Assembly: GCF_011682065.1 (NCBI RefSeq)
Contig: NZ_VUYU01000002.1
Coordinates: 310,001-374,000, forward strand
Source: Massilia rubra
GTDB taxonomy: Bacteria; Pseudomonadota; Gammaproteobacteria; Burkholderiales; Burkholderiaceae_D
Reading direction: 5' to 3'
Length of the DNA: 64,000 nt
Within the stretch, counting starts at the first letter, position 1. Every line of letters starts with the position of its first letter. Positions 27,509 through 35,520 of the stretch are shown here, piece by piece. A program made the position numbers and the translations under genes. The notes under the pieces were generated by a model that was given only the letters and a program-made list of their open reading frames with translations, was not told the DNA's origin and did not search any database.

Positions 27509-28417
27509 ATGGCGCATTCACGACAGTCAGAGCGTAGGCGGCTGACGAACAAATTCCTGCCACGGTGGGGCTTCATTATCCTGACGGGGATAGGGAGCGC
27601 CACCGCAGGGGAGATGCGTCACCAGGTTTTCCAGACGCAAAATACGTTTCTGGCTCCTGAAATCAATATTGTTTTGTATAACGATAAGGATTATCCAAGA
27701 AAATTCACCGTGGATTTTGGCGCCAATGACGTAAAAAACCCGGCAGCAAACCGCCACTCGTGCCTGTCACGCAAGCCTGTCGCGGTGATGAATGGCCCGC
27801 CGTTTGATCAATGGGATCCTTCCGCAAGACCGCGCCCGTATGGCTCTTTTGAACGCTCGACCAGCATGGCGGTGATTCCTGCCAAATCTTTTGCACACCG
27901 ATACTATCCAGTCGGCTTCTTTTCGCGAATGCCGTGCGAAATCACGCTGACCATTACGGATCAGGCCGACGGTCAAAAAATCGCCAGCCGGATTGTCGTA
28001 GCCAAACCATCACAGGAAGAGGACGTCGAGCCGGATGATGTATCGGTTACAGCGACGGCGCAGTCCCAGGTCGAGGACAAACGCCAACTCGTCACGATAC
28101 TGGTCAAAAACAACGCGGCAAAACCAGTCGCTTTCAGATTGGTGCGGAAAATGCTGCTTGACTGTGATGCTGATATCAGCGACTCCCTGATCAAGGAGGG
28201 GATGGAAGGCAGCTTTGTGCGGATCGAAAAGGATTCTTATGCGGCGGTACTCACTGCGGTCACGATGCGCTCCGAGGCTGTTTCCAAGGACTGCCGCCTA
28301 TCGGCCGAGTTTCAGGGGCTTACGCAGTTGTCCCGGCGCCACCCTTTGCGCCAGGTGACGGTTCCGCTATCGGCAACAGCTCAAGATCGTCACGCGGCGC
28401 CCCGTGTAGCCAAATAA
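27509..28417 (+). CDS. Secreted paralog A, candidate periplasmic immunity protein
   Basis: A 302-residue protein with a signal-like N-terminus (FLPRWGFIILTGIGSATAG, about residues 17-35). It is a clear paralog of the gene at 30021-30896: both contain FLAPE(I/V)N(I/V)VL(Y/F)ND, VIP..(S/G)FAHR..PVGFFS..PCEI, and LLxCxADI...EGMEGS. Four cysteine positions are shared (SC or TC, PCEI, LLDC/LLGC, CRL), consistent with disulfides in the periplasm. No enzymatic motif is seen. It precedes the PAAR/metallopeptidase gene on the same strand. An immunity role is inference from context. GC content is visibly below neighbouring housekeeping genes. Confidence 0.8.
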   Translation: MAHSRQSERRRLTNKFLPRWGFIILTGIGSATAGEMRHQVFQTQNTFLAPEINIVLYNDKDYPRKFTVDFGANDVKNPAANRHSCLSRKPVAVMNGPPFDQWDPSARPRPYGSFERSTSMAVIPAKSFAHRYYPVGFFSRMPCEITLTITDQADGQKIASRIVVAKPSQEEDVEPDDVSVTATAQSQVEDKRQLVTILVKNNAAKPVAFRLVRKMLLDCDADISDSLIKEGMEGSFVRIEKDSYAAVLTAVTMRSEAVSKDCRLSAEFQGLTQLSRRHPLRQVTVPLSATAQDRHAAPRVAK

Positions 28418-28424
28418 TGCGGGT

Positions 28425-28604
28425 ATGGAGCTGCTGCTAAAAGTCCAGATCGGGCATTTCATGTCAAAAGGAAATAGTGTACTCTCTGCGTCGCGCGGCA
28501 GCAAAAGTACTTTCCTGACAATGCCGCCGGCGTACCTTGGACGTACAGAGCTCGTGCGCCTTTACGACAGAAAAGATGGATTCAAATACCTCCACACCAT
28601 ATGA
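28425..28604 (+). CDS. Tiny ORF 1 upstream of the PAAR gene
   Basis: A 59-residue frame (MELLLKVQIGHFMSKGN..., alternative ATG at 28461 giving 47 residues). Its second half, FLTMPPAYLGRTELVRLYDR followed by KDGFKYLHTI, looks protein-like in composition. Its stop overlaps the ATG of tiny ORF 2 (ATGA at 28601-28604), typical of translational coupling. No good Shine-Dalgarno is visible for either start, and I do not recognise it. It could be a real small protein or the remnant of a longer one. Confidence 0.4.
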   Translation: MELLLKVQIGHFMSKGNSVLSASRGSKSTFLTMPPAYLGRTELVRLYDRKDGFKYLHTI

Positions 28605-28768
28605 ACCAGCCACCGTCAATGCATAATCACCCGCAGCGTGCTTCCCTTGAGTTTCCGGCGCAACTCAAAAACAGAGCAATGCGCTTATTACAGCGCAATG
28701 ATAATTGCCCGAACTTGTTGATCATGCTGAAGTCAGGAGCCGATCTCGACCTCTCCACGGAAAGCTGA
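28601..28768 (+). CDS. Tiny ORF 2 upstream of the PAAR gene
   Basis: A 55-residue frame (MNQPPSMHNHPQRASLEF...) ending LLIMLKSGADLDLSTES. It overlaps tiny ORF 1 by four bases and stops three bases before the PAAR ATG. The helix-rich, charged C-terminal half is compatible with a small adaptor, but no family is recognised. With ORF 1 it fills what would otherwise be a 354-base gap. Confidence 0.4.
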   Translation: MNQPPSMHNHPQRASLEFPAQLKNRAMRLLQRNDNCPNLLIMLKSGADLDLSTES

Positions 28769-28771
28769 GAA

Positions 28772-30016
28772 ATGCCGCAAGCAGCCAGACTTGGTGACCT
28801 GATCGGTCACACGCCGCCCGCCGATTCCTCGACAGGAGGCGCATCCGGTGGAGCGGGAGGTAGCGGAGGTGATATCACCGGCAAGATCACAGGACCCTGT
28901 TCTGGAAATGTGTTCACGAACGGCATAAAGGCGGCACGAGCGCATGTTGATGTAGCCGTTTGTTCGAAGCACTCGCAGGCGCCATTAAAGATCATTACCG
29001 GCAGCCCCACTGTATTCATCAACGGCTTGCCGGCGGCCAGGGTTAGCGACAAGATTGAATGTGGCGCCTTTATTGTGGAAGGGTCGGGTAATGTATTTAT
29101 CGGTGGCGGCGCAGTTCAGACCGATCCGGTTATTGCAGATGCCGAGGTTGTTCCAGGGATTCAAAGCGCCTTGATGTTGACATTGACCAGTGCCGCCACT
29201 GCCGTGTCTGGGGCGCTGGATGCAACTGCAAAAAAGTTGCTTGATTCCGGCTTGGGGCGCAGTGTTACGGCGGCGCTTATGCCTGGATGGATGGAAAATG
29301 CGGCTCGTGGAGCAGGGATGTCTGCGCAAGAAAATTCTGCCCGCTATAACCCGGCTAACGGGTACCCGGTGCCGCAGGTAAATGTCAAAAAGGGCGCTGA
29401 AAAACCAATTGCACTCACTTCAAAAGATCAAGTGGTTGGCCAGGGGGGCTTTAGAATCAAATTCAATGCAGGGGTGCCGCAAGACCTCGTCGACGCTGTG
29501 TCAAAGAACTTGGGAACGCTGGAAAGCACACTTCCACAACTGTCAAAACGCTTCACCGCCATGAACAAATCGCAGGCAGGGCCAAACGTGACCGTAATGA
29601 GTGTTGAAGAACACAACAACGTCTATTTGCCAAAATATACGAAGGACGGAAAGCAAGCGGTGTGGCAGTTGAAGCCACTGTCCTCCGACACGACTCTCAT
29701 GTGGACGCTCCACAACGACATCGTTGTCGTCAATACTAAGGTTGCCTCGGCAGTGCAGCCCTTGCCTGGAGACTGGGCCAGCTCATTCGGGCACGAGTTG
29801 TTGCATGAGTGGCAATGGGAGTCGCATCAAATGCCCGAGATGGCCAAACCAGAAATCGACGCCTATCAATGGCAGATTGATAATAATGGGAAATTTGGGG
29901 AGCAAAAGGTCTTTTCGGATGATGCACTGAAAGAATCGCTTGATAACTATAAGAAGGGGAAGCACCCTAGTGCTGTACCGAATAAGCGAACGCCTCCTCC
30001 GGTTGGGAAGAAATAA
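28772..30016 (+). CDS. PAAR-domain protein with C-terminal HExxH metallopeptidase motif (candidate T6SS effector)
   Basis: A 414-residue protein. Residues 1-115 are a PAAR spike-tip domain: ARLGDLIGHT at the start, then TGSPTVFINGLPAARVSDKI and VEGSGNVFIGGGA. Residues about 125-190 are hydrophobic and Ala-rich, possibly membrane-interacting. The C-terminal part carries SSFGHELLHEWQWE with zinc ligands His341 and His345 and catalytic Glu342; Glu361 in PEIDAY is a likely third ligand, as in gluzincins. PAAR proteins sharpen the type VI secretion spike and carry toxins. VgrG2b of Pseudomonas aeruginosa is a known T6SS spike protein with a metallopeptidase toxin domain. The secreted paralogs on either side suggest periplasmic action. 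Lower GC suggests acquisition. Confidence 0.88.
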   Translation: MPQAARLGDLIGHTPPADSSTGGASGGAGGSGGDITGKITGPCSGNVFTNGIKAARAHVDVAVCSKHSQAPLKIITGSPTVFINGLPAARVSDKIECGAFIVEGSGNVFIGGGAVQTDPVIADAEVVPGIQSALMLTLTSAATAVSGALDATAKKLLDSGLGRSVTAALMPGWMENAARGAGMSAQENSARYNPANGYPVPQVNVKKGAEKPIALTSKDQVVGQGGFRIKFNAGVPQDLVDAVSKNLGTLESTLPQLSKRFTAMNKSQAGPNVTVMSVEEHNNVYLPKYTKDGKQAVWQLKPLSSDTTLMWTLHNDIVVVNTKVASAVQPLPGDWASSFGHELLHEWQWESHQMPEMAKPEIDAYQWQIDNNGKFGEQKVFSDDALKESLDNYKKGKHPSAVPNKRTPPPVGKK

Positions 30017-30020
30017 GAGC

Positions 30021-30896
30021 GTGAACAATTATTTATTGGTTGTTCCTCTCGTTCTATTCTGTGCGGCACCTGCGGTAGCAGAGGCGCAAACTCGTCATCT
30101 GGTTTTTCAGTCGAATGCGACCTTCCTGGCGCCGGAAGTCAATGTCGTATTGTTTAACGACAAAGCACACCCTGTATCCGTCGCGCTTGACTTCGGAACA
30201 AGGGGAGCCGACCTGGACTTGCTGACGGATCAGACATGTTACTCACGCAATCGTGCCGCACAGTTTGCCGGAACGCGTTTTGAAGGTTTTTTTGATAAGG
30301 ATGGCGTGAAACGTCCCAAGCTGTTTGAAGCGGAATCGACAATTGCCGTCATTCCGCCCGGCGGCTTTGCCCATCGATCTATTCCCGTGGGTTTCTTTTC
30401 CTCGCTTCCATGCGAAATTTTATACACGTTGAGGGATCTGCCTGGTGATCGCCGCGTGACGCGTCAGTTCATGGTCAAACCAACAGCGGATGCCCATGTC
30501 CAGAATGCCCTCGATGTGAGCGTTAATTCAAGCGTCGAAGATTTTTCGGATAAAAAGCTGATTTTTATAACGCTCTTGTTTAAGAATAGCGCTAACAAGC
30601 CCGCGCGTTTCAAACTGATGCGCAAGACTTTGCTCGGATGTGCGGCCGATATCCGCGATGGGATGGTAAGGCAGGGCATGGAGGGCAGCACCGTCGAGAT
30701 TGATCCGATGTCGTATGCGGCGACAAAAACCGTCATTGAACTTCGCCAGCGCGCCAGCGCGGTGAATTGCCGCTTGATGGTTGAATTCGCGGCGATGGAC
30801 GGAACGGCCCTTCCTGAGCACCTGCGTAAAATCACTGTGCCGATGAAGCGGCGTGGCGAGTTCAAGTTCTGGCCAAGCGTGATGTTGCATCAATAA
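30021..30896 (+). CDS. Secreted paralog B, candidate periplasmic immunity protein
   Basis: A 291-residue protein starting best at GTG 30021, only four bases after the PAAR stop. This start gives a clean signal peptide (NNYLLVVPLVLFCAAPAVAEA); longer in-frame starts overlap the PAAR gene. It shares the domain and four cysteine positions of paralog A (27509-28417). The close spacing with the effector gene is the usual arrangement of toxin and cognate immunity genes. Homology to A is obvious by eye; function is inference. Confidence 0.82.
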   Translation: MNNYLLVVPLVLFCAAPAVAEAQTRHLVFQSNATFLAPEVNVVLFNDKAHPVSVALDFGTRGADLDLLTDQTCYSRNRAAQFAGTRFEGFFDKDGVKRPKLFEAESTIAVIPPGGFAHRSIPVGFFSSLPCEILYTLRDLPGDRRVTRQFMVKPTADAHVQNALDVSVNSSVEDFSDKKLIFITLLFKNSANKPARFKLMRKTLLGCAADIRDGMVRQGMEGSTVEIDPMSYAATKTVIELRQRASAVNCRLMVEFAAMDGTALPEHLRKITVPMKRRGEFKFWPSVMLHQ

Positions 30897-30905
30897 GTGT
30901 GCCGG

Positions 30906-31424
30906 TCAGGTGTTCGTTGAGCGCTCCGCTGCCTCGACCTTTCCATTCACGTACGCAACAATCATGCACCAGTCAGCGGAAGTGTCAGGCAGCCAGTTCC
31001 GTGCGGCCAGCCCGGAGAAGAGCGGATAGATCGTGGCGCCTTCTTTCTCGACGATGAAACCGAGCATGCCAATCCAGCCCTCCGCAATGAACCACCATCC
31101 GGCGCCTTCGATCGCATGCTGGGGATCGCAATCAAGCGGGCGTTCGACGTAGGCCGATAAGGCCGCGACGGCGAAATCGTAGGACTGCCGGGACGCAGCG
31201 CCCACGACGCCGTACGTCCCGTGCAGCGCATGCTGCTCAAGAAGCCGGCGCTTGTTCTCATCGAACGCTCGTACTCGCTCCACAGCCCGGGCTTCGCAGG
31301 CCGGGTGAAACCCATGCTTGCCGCAACCGCTGCAAACGCCGGGGCCGAACAGATCGACAGCCTGGTGAGTCAGATAGTGTTCGTGAAACGGTGATCCTTC
31401 TCGAACCAGACAATCAGATGGCAT
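30906..31424 (-). CDS. Hypothetical protein with CxxC zinc-ribbon-like motif
   Basis: A 172-residue soluble protein starting MPSDCLVREGSPFHEHYL. CSGCGKHGFHPAC near residues 32-44 could bind zinc. The rest has aromatic-rich segments (GAGWWFIAEGWIGMLGF). The start overlaps the end of mnmH by 11 bases, so it is probably co-transcribed with it; a longer frame to 31589 overlaps mnmH fully and is rejected. Not recognised. Confidence 0.72.
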   Translation of the reverse strand: MPSDCLVREGSPFHEHYLTHQAVDLFGPGVCSGCGKHGFHPACEARAVERVRAFDENKRRLLEQHALHGTYGVVGAASRQSYDFAVAALSAYVERPLDCDPQHAIEGAGWWFIAEGWIGMLGFIVEKEGATIYPLFSGLAARNWLPDTSADWCMIVAYVNGKVEAAERSTNT

Positions 31425-32469
31425 GCAAACGCCGCGCCGCCGCCAGAAAATCGGCTTCGCCAATATCGTCCAGCTCCACCACCTCGGCCTTGCCGACCTG
31501 GATGAAATTGCGGTCGATCGAGCGCAGGTAGGCCGGATCGTAATGCGACGCCAGCAGTTCGTCCACCAGCACCGGCATCTGCCCGCCATTGGCCAGCGCG
31601 TGCCAGCTGTCGATCTTGTCGCGCCCGTGCAGCAGCGTCAGGCAGTCGAGCTGGGTATTGAGGGTGTCCGGGCTGTTGGTGAAATGCTCGTAATCCTCCA
31701 TCAGCAGGCGCACCCGGTTCGGGCGCGACAGCATCAGGGAAATGCAGGGCGATTGCCGCATCTTGTCCATCAGCGCGTCCGGCACGCGCAACTGGCCGAC
31801 CTTTTTGCTTTCGGACTCCACGAACACCGGCCGCGCCGGGTCGAAGCGACGCAGCTTTTCCCAGATCGTCGTCTCGAACATCTTTTGCGACGGCTGTGGC
31901 TTGCTCGGCAAATTGCCCAGCACCGAGCCGCGATGCGCGGCCAGCTGTTCCAGGTCCAGCACTTGCGCGCCGATCGAGTCGAGCACCTGCAGCAGGCGGC
32001 TCTTGCCGCTGCCCGTGGTGCCGCAAATGACCTTGAAGTCGGGCAGGGGAGTGTCGAGCAGCGCCGCGCTCACATGGGCGCGATACGCCTTGTAGCCGCC
32101 GTCGAGCTGCACCGCCGGCCAGCCGATCTTGGCCAGGATCAGCGCCATCGAGCCGCTGCGGTTGCCGCCGCGCCAGCAATAAATCAGTGGACGCCATTCC
32201 TTCGGCTTGTCCAGGAACAAAGTTTCGATATGGCGCGCGATATTCTTGGCCACCAGCGCCGCGCCCACCTTTTTCGCTTCGAACGCGTTGATCTGTTTGT
32301 ACATGGTGCCGACCCGCACCCGCTCCGGATCGCTCAGCACCGGGCAGTTGATGGCGCCGGGAAGATGGTCGAGCGCAAATTCGGATTCGCTGCGCGCGTC
32401 GATGATGCAGTCGAACTGGTCGAGCTGCGGCAGCAGGGTCGCAAAATTTTCAAGGGCGGGATATTTCAT
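31414..32469 (-). CDS. mnmH: tRNA 2-selenouridine synthase (MnmH/SelU)
   Basis: A 351-residue protein. The N-terminal rhodanese domain has catalytic Cys98 in YCWRGGNRSG, and the P-loop GTTGSGKS (150-157) begins the C-terminal domain. MnmH replaces sulfur by selenium in the wobble thiouridine of tRNA-Lys, Glu and Gln using selenophosphate, through a geranylated intermediate. The start (MKYPALENF) overlaps the tesA stop by four bases, so the two are co-translated. No selD or selA is seen in the window. Confidence 0.94.
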   Translation of the reverse strand: MKYPALENFATLLPQLDQFDCIIDARSESEFALDHLPGAINCPVLSDPERVRVGTMYKQINAFEAKKVGAALVAKNIARHIETLFLDKPKEWRPLIYCWRGGNRSGSMALILAKIGWPAVQLDGGYKAYRAHVSAALLDTPLPDFKVICGTTGSGKSRLLQVLDSIGAQVLDLEQLAAHRGSVLGNLPSKPQPSQKMFETTIWEKLRRFDPARPVFVESESKKVGQLRVPDALMDKMRQSPCISLMLSRPNRVRLLMEDYEHFTNSPDTLNTQLDCLTLLHGRDKIDSWHALANGGQMPVLVDELLASHYDPAYLRSIDRNFIQVGKAEVVELDDIGEADFLAAARRLHAI

Positions 32470-33095
32470 CGTGATTTCACCAATGGCAGCATATGCGGCC
32501 AGATCGTGGCCAGGATGATCGGATGCGCGTTGGCGGCCGGATGCAGGCGGTCTGGCTGGAACAGCGGCGGCTTGTCGGCCACGCCGTCCAGCATGAACGG
32601 CACCAGAGCCGTTTTGTACTGGGTGGCGAGCGACTTGTACATACCGAAAAAGCTGTTGGTGTATTGACGTCCGTAGTTGGGAGGAATGCGCATGCCCACC
32701 AACAGCACGCGCGCCTTGTTTTTCTGCGCCAGCTCGATCATGGTGCGCATGTTCGCTTCGGCGGCCGGCACCGGCAAGCCGCGCAAGCCGTCGTTGGCGC
32801 CCAGTTCGATGACCACGACGTCGGGCTTGTGCTTGGTCAGCAGGGCCGGCAGGCGCGCGCGCCCGCCACTGGTGGTCTCGCCGCTGATGCTGGCGTTGAC
32901 GATGGCCGCCTCGATATTTTCGGCCTTGAGTTTCTGTTCCATCAGCGCGACCCAGCCGGCGCCGCGATTGAGGCCATACTCGGCGGACAGGCTGTCGCCC
33001 AGCACAAGCACGGTTTTTGGTGCAGAATAGGCGCTCGCCGAGGCGGCCATCATCAGCAGCCCGTAAACAGACCATTTTTTGAGATAAACAAGCAT
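32466..33095 (-). CDS. tesA: Periplasmic SGNH esterase/thioesterase I (TesA-like)
   Basis: A 209-residue SGNH hydrolase with a signal peptide (about residues 1-24). Block I is GDSLSAEYG with Ser35, block II SGETTSGG, block III GANDGLRG, and block V DRLHP with Asp182 and His185. It acts on acyl-CoA and esters, also as lysophospholipase in relatives. The ATG at 33095 is preferred because AGGA lies at proper spacing; 33104 is the alternative. Its start overlaps the start of the divergent ATPase gene, the same divergent pairing as tesA/ybbA in enterobacteria. Confidence 0.92.
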   Translation of the reverse strand: MLVYLKKWSVYGLLMMAASASAYSAPKTVLVLGDSLSAEYGLNRGAGWVALMEQKLKAENIEAAIVNASISGETTSGGRARLPALLTKHKPDVVVIELGANDGLRGLPVPAAEANMRTMIELAQKNKARVLLVGMRIPPNYGRQYTNSFFGMYKSLATQYKTALVPFMLDGVADKPPLFQPDRLHPAANAHPIILATIWPHMLPLVKSR

Positions 33096-33810
33096 GCGTG
33101 ACATTCCTGATTCTTCCAATCGTTACGTAAGTGACCATGCAAGGGCGCCTGCGGCGATCGAGGTGATCGGCCTGTCGAAGCGCGTGGCCGATGCCAGCGG
33201 CGAACTGACCATCCTGCACAGCGTCGATTTTACAGTGCAACCGGCCGAGACGCTCGCGATCGTGGGCGCGTCCGGTTCCGGCAAGTCGACCTTGCTGGGA
33301 CTACTGGCGGGCCTGGACACGCCGTCCAGCGGCAAGGTGATCCTCGCCGGCGACGATATCTTCGCGCTCGATGAAGATGGCCGCGCCAGTCTGCGCAAGG
33401 CCAAGCTGGGCTTCGTGTTCCAGTCGTTCCAGTTGTTGGCGCATTTGAATGCGCTGGAAAACGTCATGCTGCCGATGGAGCTGCGCGGCGAAAGCGATGC
33501 CAGGGAAAAGGCGGCGGCGATGCTGGGACGGGTAGGGCTGTCGAGCCGCTTGAAGCATTATCCCAAGTTCTTGTCGGGCGGCGAGCAGCAGCGGGTGGCC
33601 CTGGCGCGCGCGTTCGTGACCGAGCCGCCGTTGTTGTTCGCCGACGAGCCGACCGGCAGCCTGGATGCGGCCACCGGCGAGGCGGTGATTCAATTGATGT
33701 TCGAGTTGAACCGCGAGCGCGGTTCGACCCTGGTGCTGGTGACGCACGACCCGTCGATCGCGGCGCGCTGTGGCAGGACGATTACGATTGCGGGTGGACG
33801 GTTGGTATAG
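33094..33810 (+). CDS. ybbA: ABC transporter ATPase, YbbA/LolD-like
   Basis: A 238-residue ATPase of the MacB/LolD group. Walker A is GASGSGKST (58-66), the signature [14 protein letters not shown], Walker [13 protein letters not shown], and the H-loop VTHD follows. E. coli YbbA works with a large permease YbbP encoded just downstream; here no permease follows, only an inverted repeat and the convergent nnr gene, so the partner must be elsewhere. The first about 20 residues are variable and the true start may be later. Confidence 0.92.
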   Translation: MRDIPDSSNRYVSDHARAPAAIEVIGLSKRVADASGELTILHSVDFTVQPAETLAIVGASGSGKSTLLGLLAGLDTPSSGKVILAGDDIFALDEDGRASLRKAKLGFVFQSFQLLAHLNALENVMLPMELRGESDAREKAAAMLGRVGLSSRLKHYPKFLSGGEQQRVALARAFVTEPPLLFADEPTGSLDAATGEAVIQLMFELNRERGSTLVLVTHDPSIAARCGRTITIAGGRLV

Positions 33811-33832
33811 GTCTTTCGTTCAGCGCTTACCC

Positions 33833-33921
33833 CGTCGTTCCCGCGCAGGCGGGAACCCAAGTTTTTTGGGCCGCCACCGGCTACGGCACGAACTTGGGTT
33901 CCCGCCTGCGCGGGAACGACG
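33833..33921. repeat. Long inverted repeat, intergenic palindrome copy 2
   Basis: CGTCGTTCCCGCGCAGGCGG ... and its complement AACTTGGGTTCCCGCCTGCG... form arms of about 31 bases, between the converging ybbA-like and nnr genes. Same family as the copies at 12614, 52828 and 63022. Confidence 0.9.
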
Positions 33922-33926
33922 CCTTT

Positions 33927-35411
33927 CTACCGCGCCAGGGCATTGAGCACCGCGCGCGCGGCCAGCGGCAATTCCCCGGCCGTCAACCCAATCGGCCCGC
34001 TCCCTTGCGCCACCAGGCGGTCGGCCGCCGCGCCGTGCACCCACACCGCGCCAATCGCCGCCTCCCACGCCTGCCACCCCTGCGCCAGCAAACTACCGCA
34101 CATCCCGGCCAGCACATCGCCGCTGCCCGCTGTCGCCAGGCCCGCGTTCCCGGTCGGATTAATCACCACCGCGCCGCCGGCATTGGCAATCACCGTCCCC
34201 GACCCCTTCAGCACCACCACCGCGTTCAAGCGCGACGCCAGTTCGCGCGCGGCAGCGAGCCGGTCGCCCTGGACCACGGCGCTGGTCACGCCCAACAGCC
34301 GCGCCGCCTCCAGCGGATGCGGCGTCACAATCGCCGTCGCCCCGCGCTGCGCCAGTCGTCCCTGCAAGTCCGGGCTGTCGGCGATCAGATTGAGCGCATC
34401 GGCGTCGATCACCAGCGCCGCCTTGCCTTCGAGCGCCTTGAACAGCACCCGCATCGCGGTCACCGAGTCGCCCATGCCCGGCCCGATCACCAGGGTGGCG
34501 TCGCCGCTGTCGAAGTCCTGGGCGTCGCGCATCATGATCTCTGGCTGCACGAAATCGACCGCGCCCGCCGGCTCGATGGCCGCCACGAACACCCGCCCGG
34601 CGCCGGTAAACAGCGCTCCGCGCGCCGCCATCAGTGGCGCGCCGGCCATGCCTTTGGCGCCGCCGATCACCGCCACGTCGCCAAAGCTGCCTTTGTGGCT
34701 GTTATGCCGGCGCGGCGCCAGGTGGCGCGCAAACAGCGCCGGCTCGTTCAGGCGCGCCCCGGCAGCCGGCCGCTGGCCAGGATCGATGCCCAGTGGCGCC
34801 AGCTGCACCTGGCCCGCGTAATCGCGTCCTTCAAACGTATGCAGGCCCGGCTTGTCGCCGATGAAGGTGATCGTGCGCGTGGCCTGGATCGCCACCCCAT
34901 CGGGGCCGATCACGGCGCCGGTGTCGGCATCGAGCCCGCTCGGTACATCGAGCGCCAGTACCGGCCGCCCCAGCGCGTTAATGGCCTCGACCAGCGCGCG
35001 CATGTCGCCGTCGATCGGGCGCGCCAGGCCAATGCCGAACAAACCGTCGACGATCAGGCCCCAGTCGCGCCCGAGCGGCAGGCTGTCGACAAACACCGCC
35101 TTGCTGGCGCGCGCACGGGCCAGCGCCCGCGCGCTGTCGGCCGAGGGTGCCGGGCCGCCGAGGTACAGCACCGTCACCTCGGCGTCAAGGTCGGTGTCGG
35201 CGCCGGCCAGGTTGGCCGCCACTTCGAGCGCGTCGCCCCCGTTGTTGCCAGGGCCGGCCAGGACCAGTACCTTGCGTCCGGCCAGTATGGCGCGCGCGGC
35301 GCTGGCAGCCGCTTCGCCGGCGCGCTGCATGAGCGTGCCGGCCGGCAGGCTTTCTGCCATGTTGTGTTCGATATTGCGGATTTCGGCGACGCTGTACAGT
35401 GATTTCATCAT
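33927..35411 (-). CDS. nnr: Bifunctional NAD(P)H-hydrate epimerase/dehydratase
   Basis: A 494-residue fusion. Residues 1-215 are the NnrE epimerase (YSVAEIRNIEHN, LVLAGPGNNGGDALEVAANLAG). Residues about 230-490 are the NnrD ADP-dependent dehydratase, with TPHPLEAARLLG and the conserved ATAGSGDVLAGMCGSL containing the catalytic Asp. The enzyme repairs NADH and NADPH hydrates formed by heat or side reactions. Two adjacent ATGs begin the ORF; CGGAGTT lies just before. It is divergent from the 5-oxoprolinase gene by 109 bases. Confidence 0.95.
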   Translation of the reverse strand: MMKSLYSVAEIRNIEHNMAESLPAGTLMQRAGEAAASAARAILAGRKVLVLAGPGNNGGDALEVAANLAGADTDLDAEVTVLYLGGPAPSADSARALARARASKAVFVDSLPLGRDWGLIVDGLFGIGLARPIDGDMRALVEAINALGRPVLALDVPSGLDADTGAVIGPDGVAIQATRTITFIGDKPGLHTFEGRDYAGQVQLAPLGIDPGQRPAAGARLNEPALFARHLAPRRHNSHKGSFGDVAVIGGAKGMAGAPLMAARGALFTGAGRVFVAAIEPAGAVDFVQPEIMMRDAQDFDSGDATLVIGPGMGDSVTAMRVLFKALEGKAALVIDADALNLIADSPDLQGRLAQRGATAIVTPHPLEAARLLGVTSAVVQGDRLAAARELASRLNAVVVLKGSGTVIANAGGAVVINPTGNAGLATAGSGDVLAGMCGSLLAQGWQAWEAAIGAVWVHGAAADRLVAQGSGPIGLTAGELPLAARAVLNALAR

Positions 35412-35520
35412 AACTCCGTTGCAAAGGCGCTAAGATTGCGCCAATTTCAATACACGCTGACTAAAATTTCGGGATGGGCACTACAATATGCGCCATCCCA
35501 AACACATTGAAGGATGGCAC

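Noticed and set aside
30906-31589. The long form of the zinc-ribbon-like ORF, starting at 31589.
   Set aside because: The first 55 residues overlap mnmH in another frame and read as Trp/Arg-rich noise; the start at 31424 is used.
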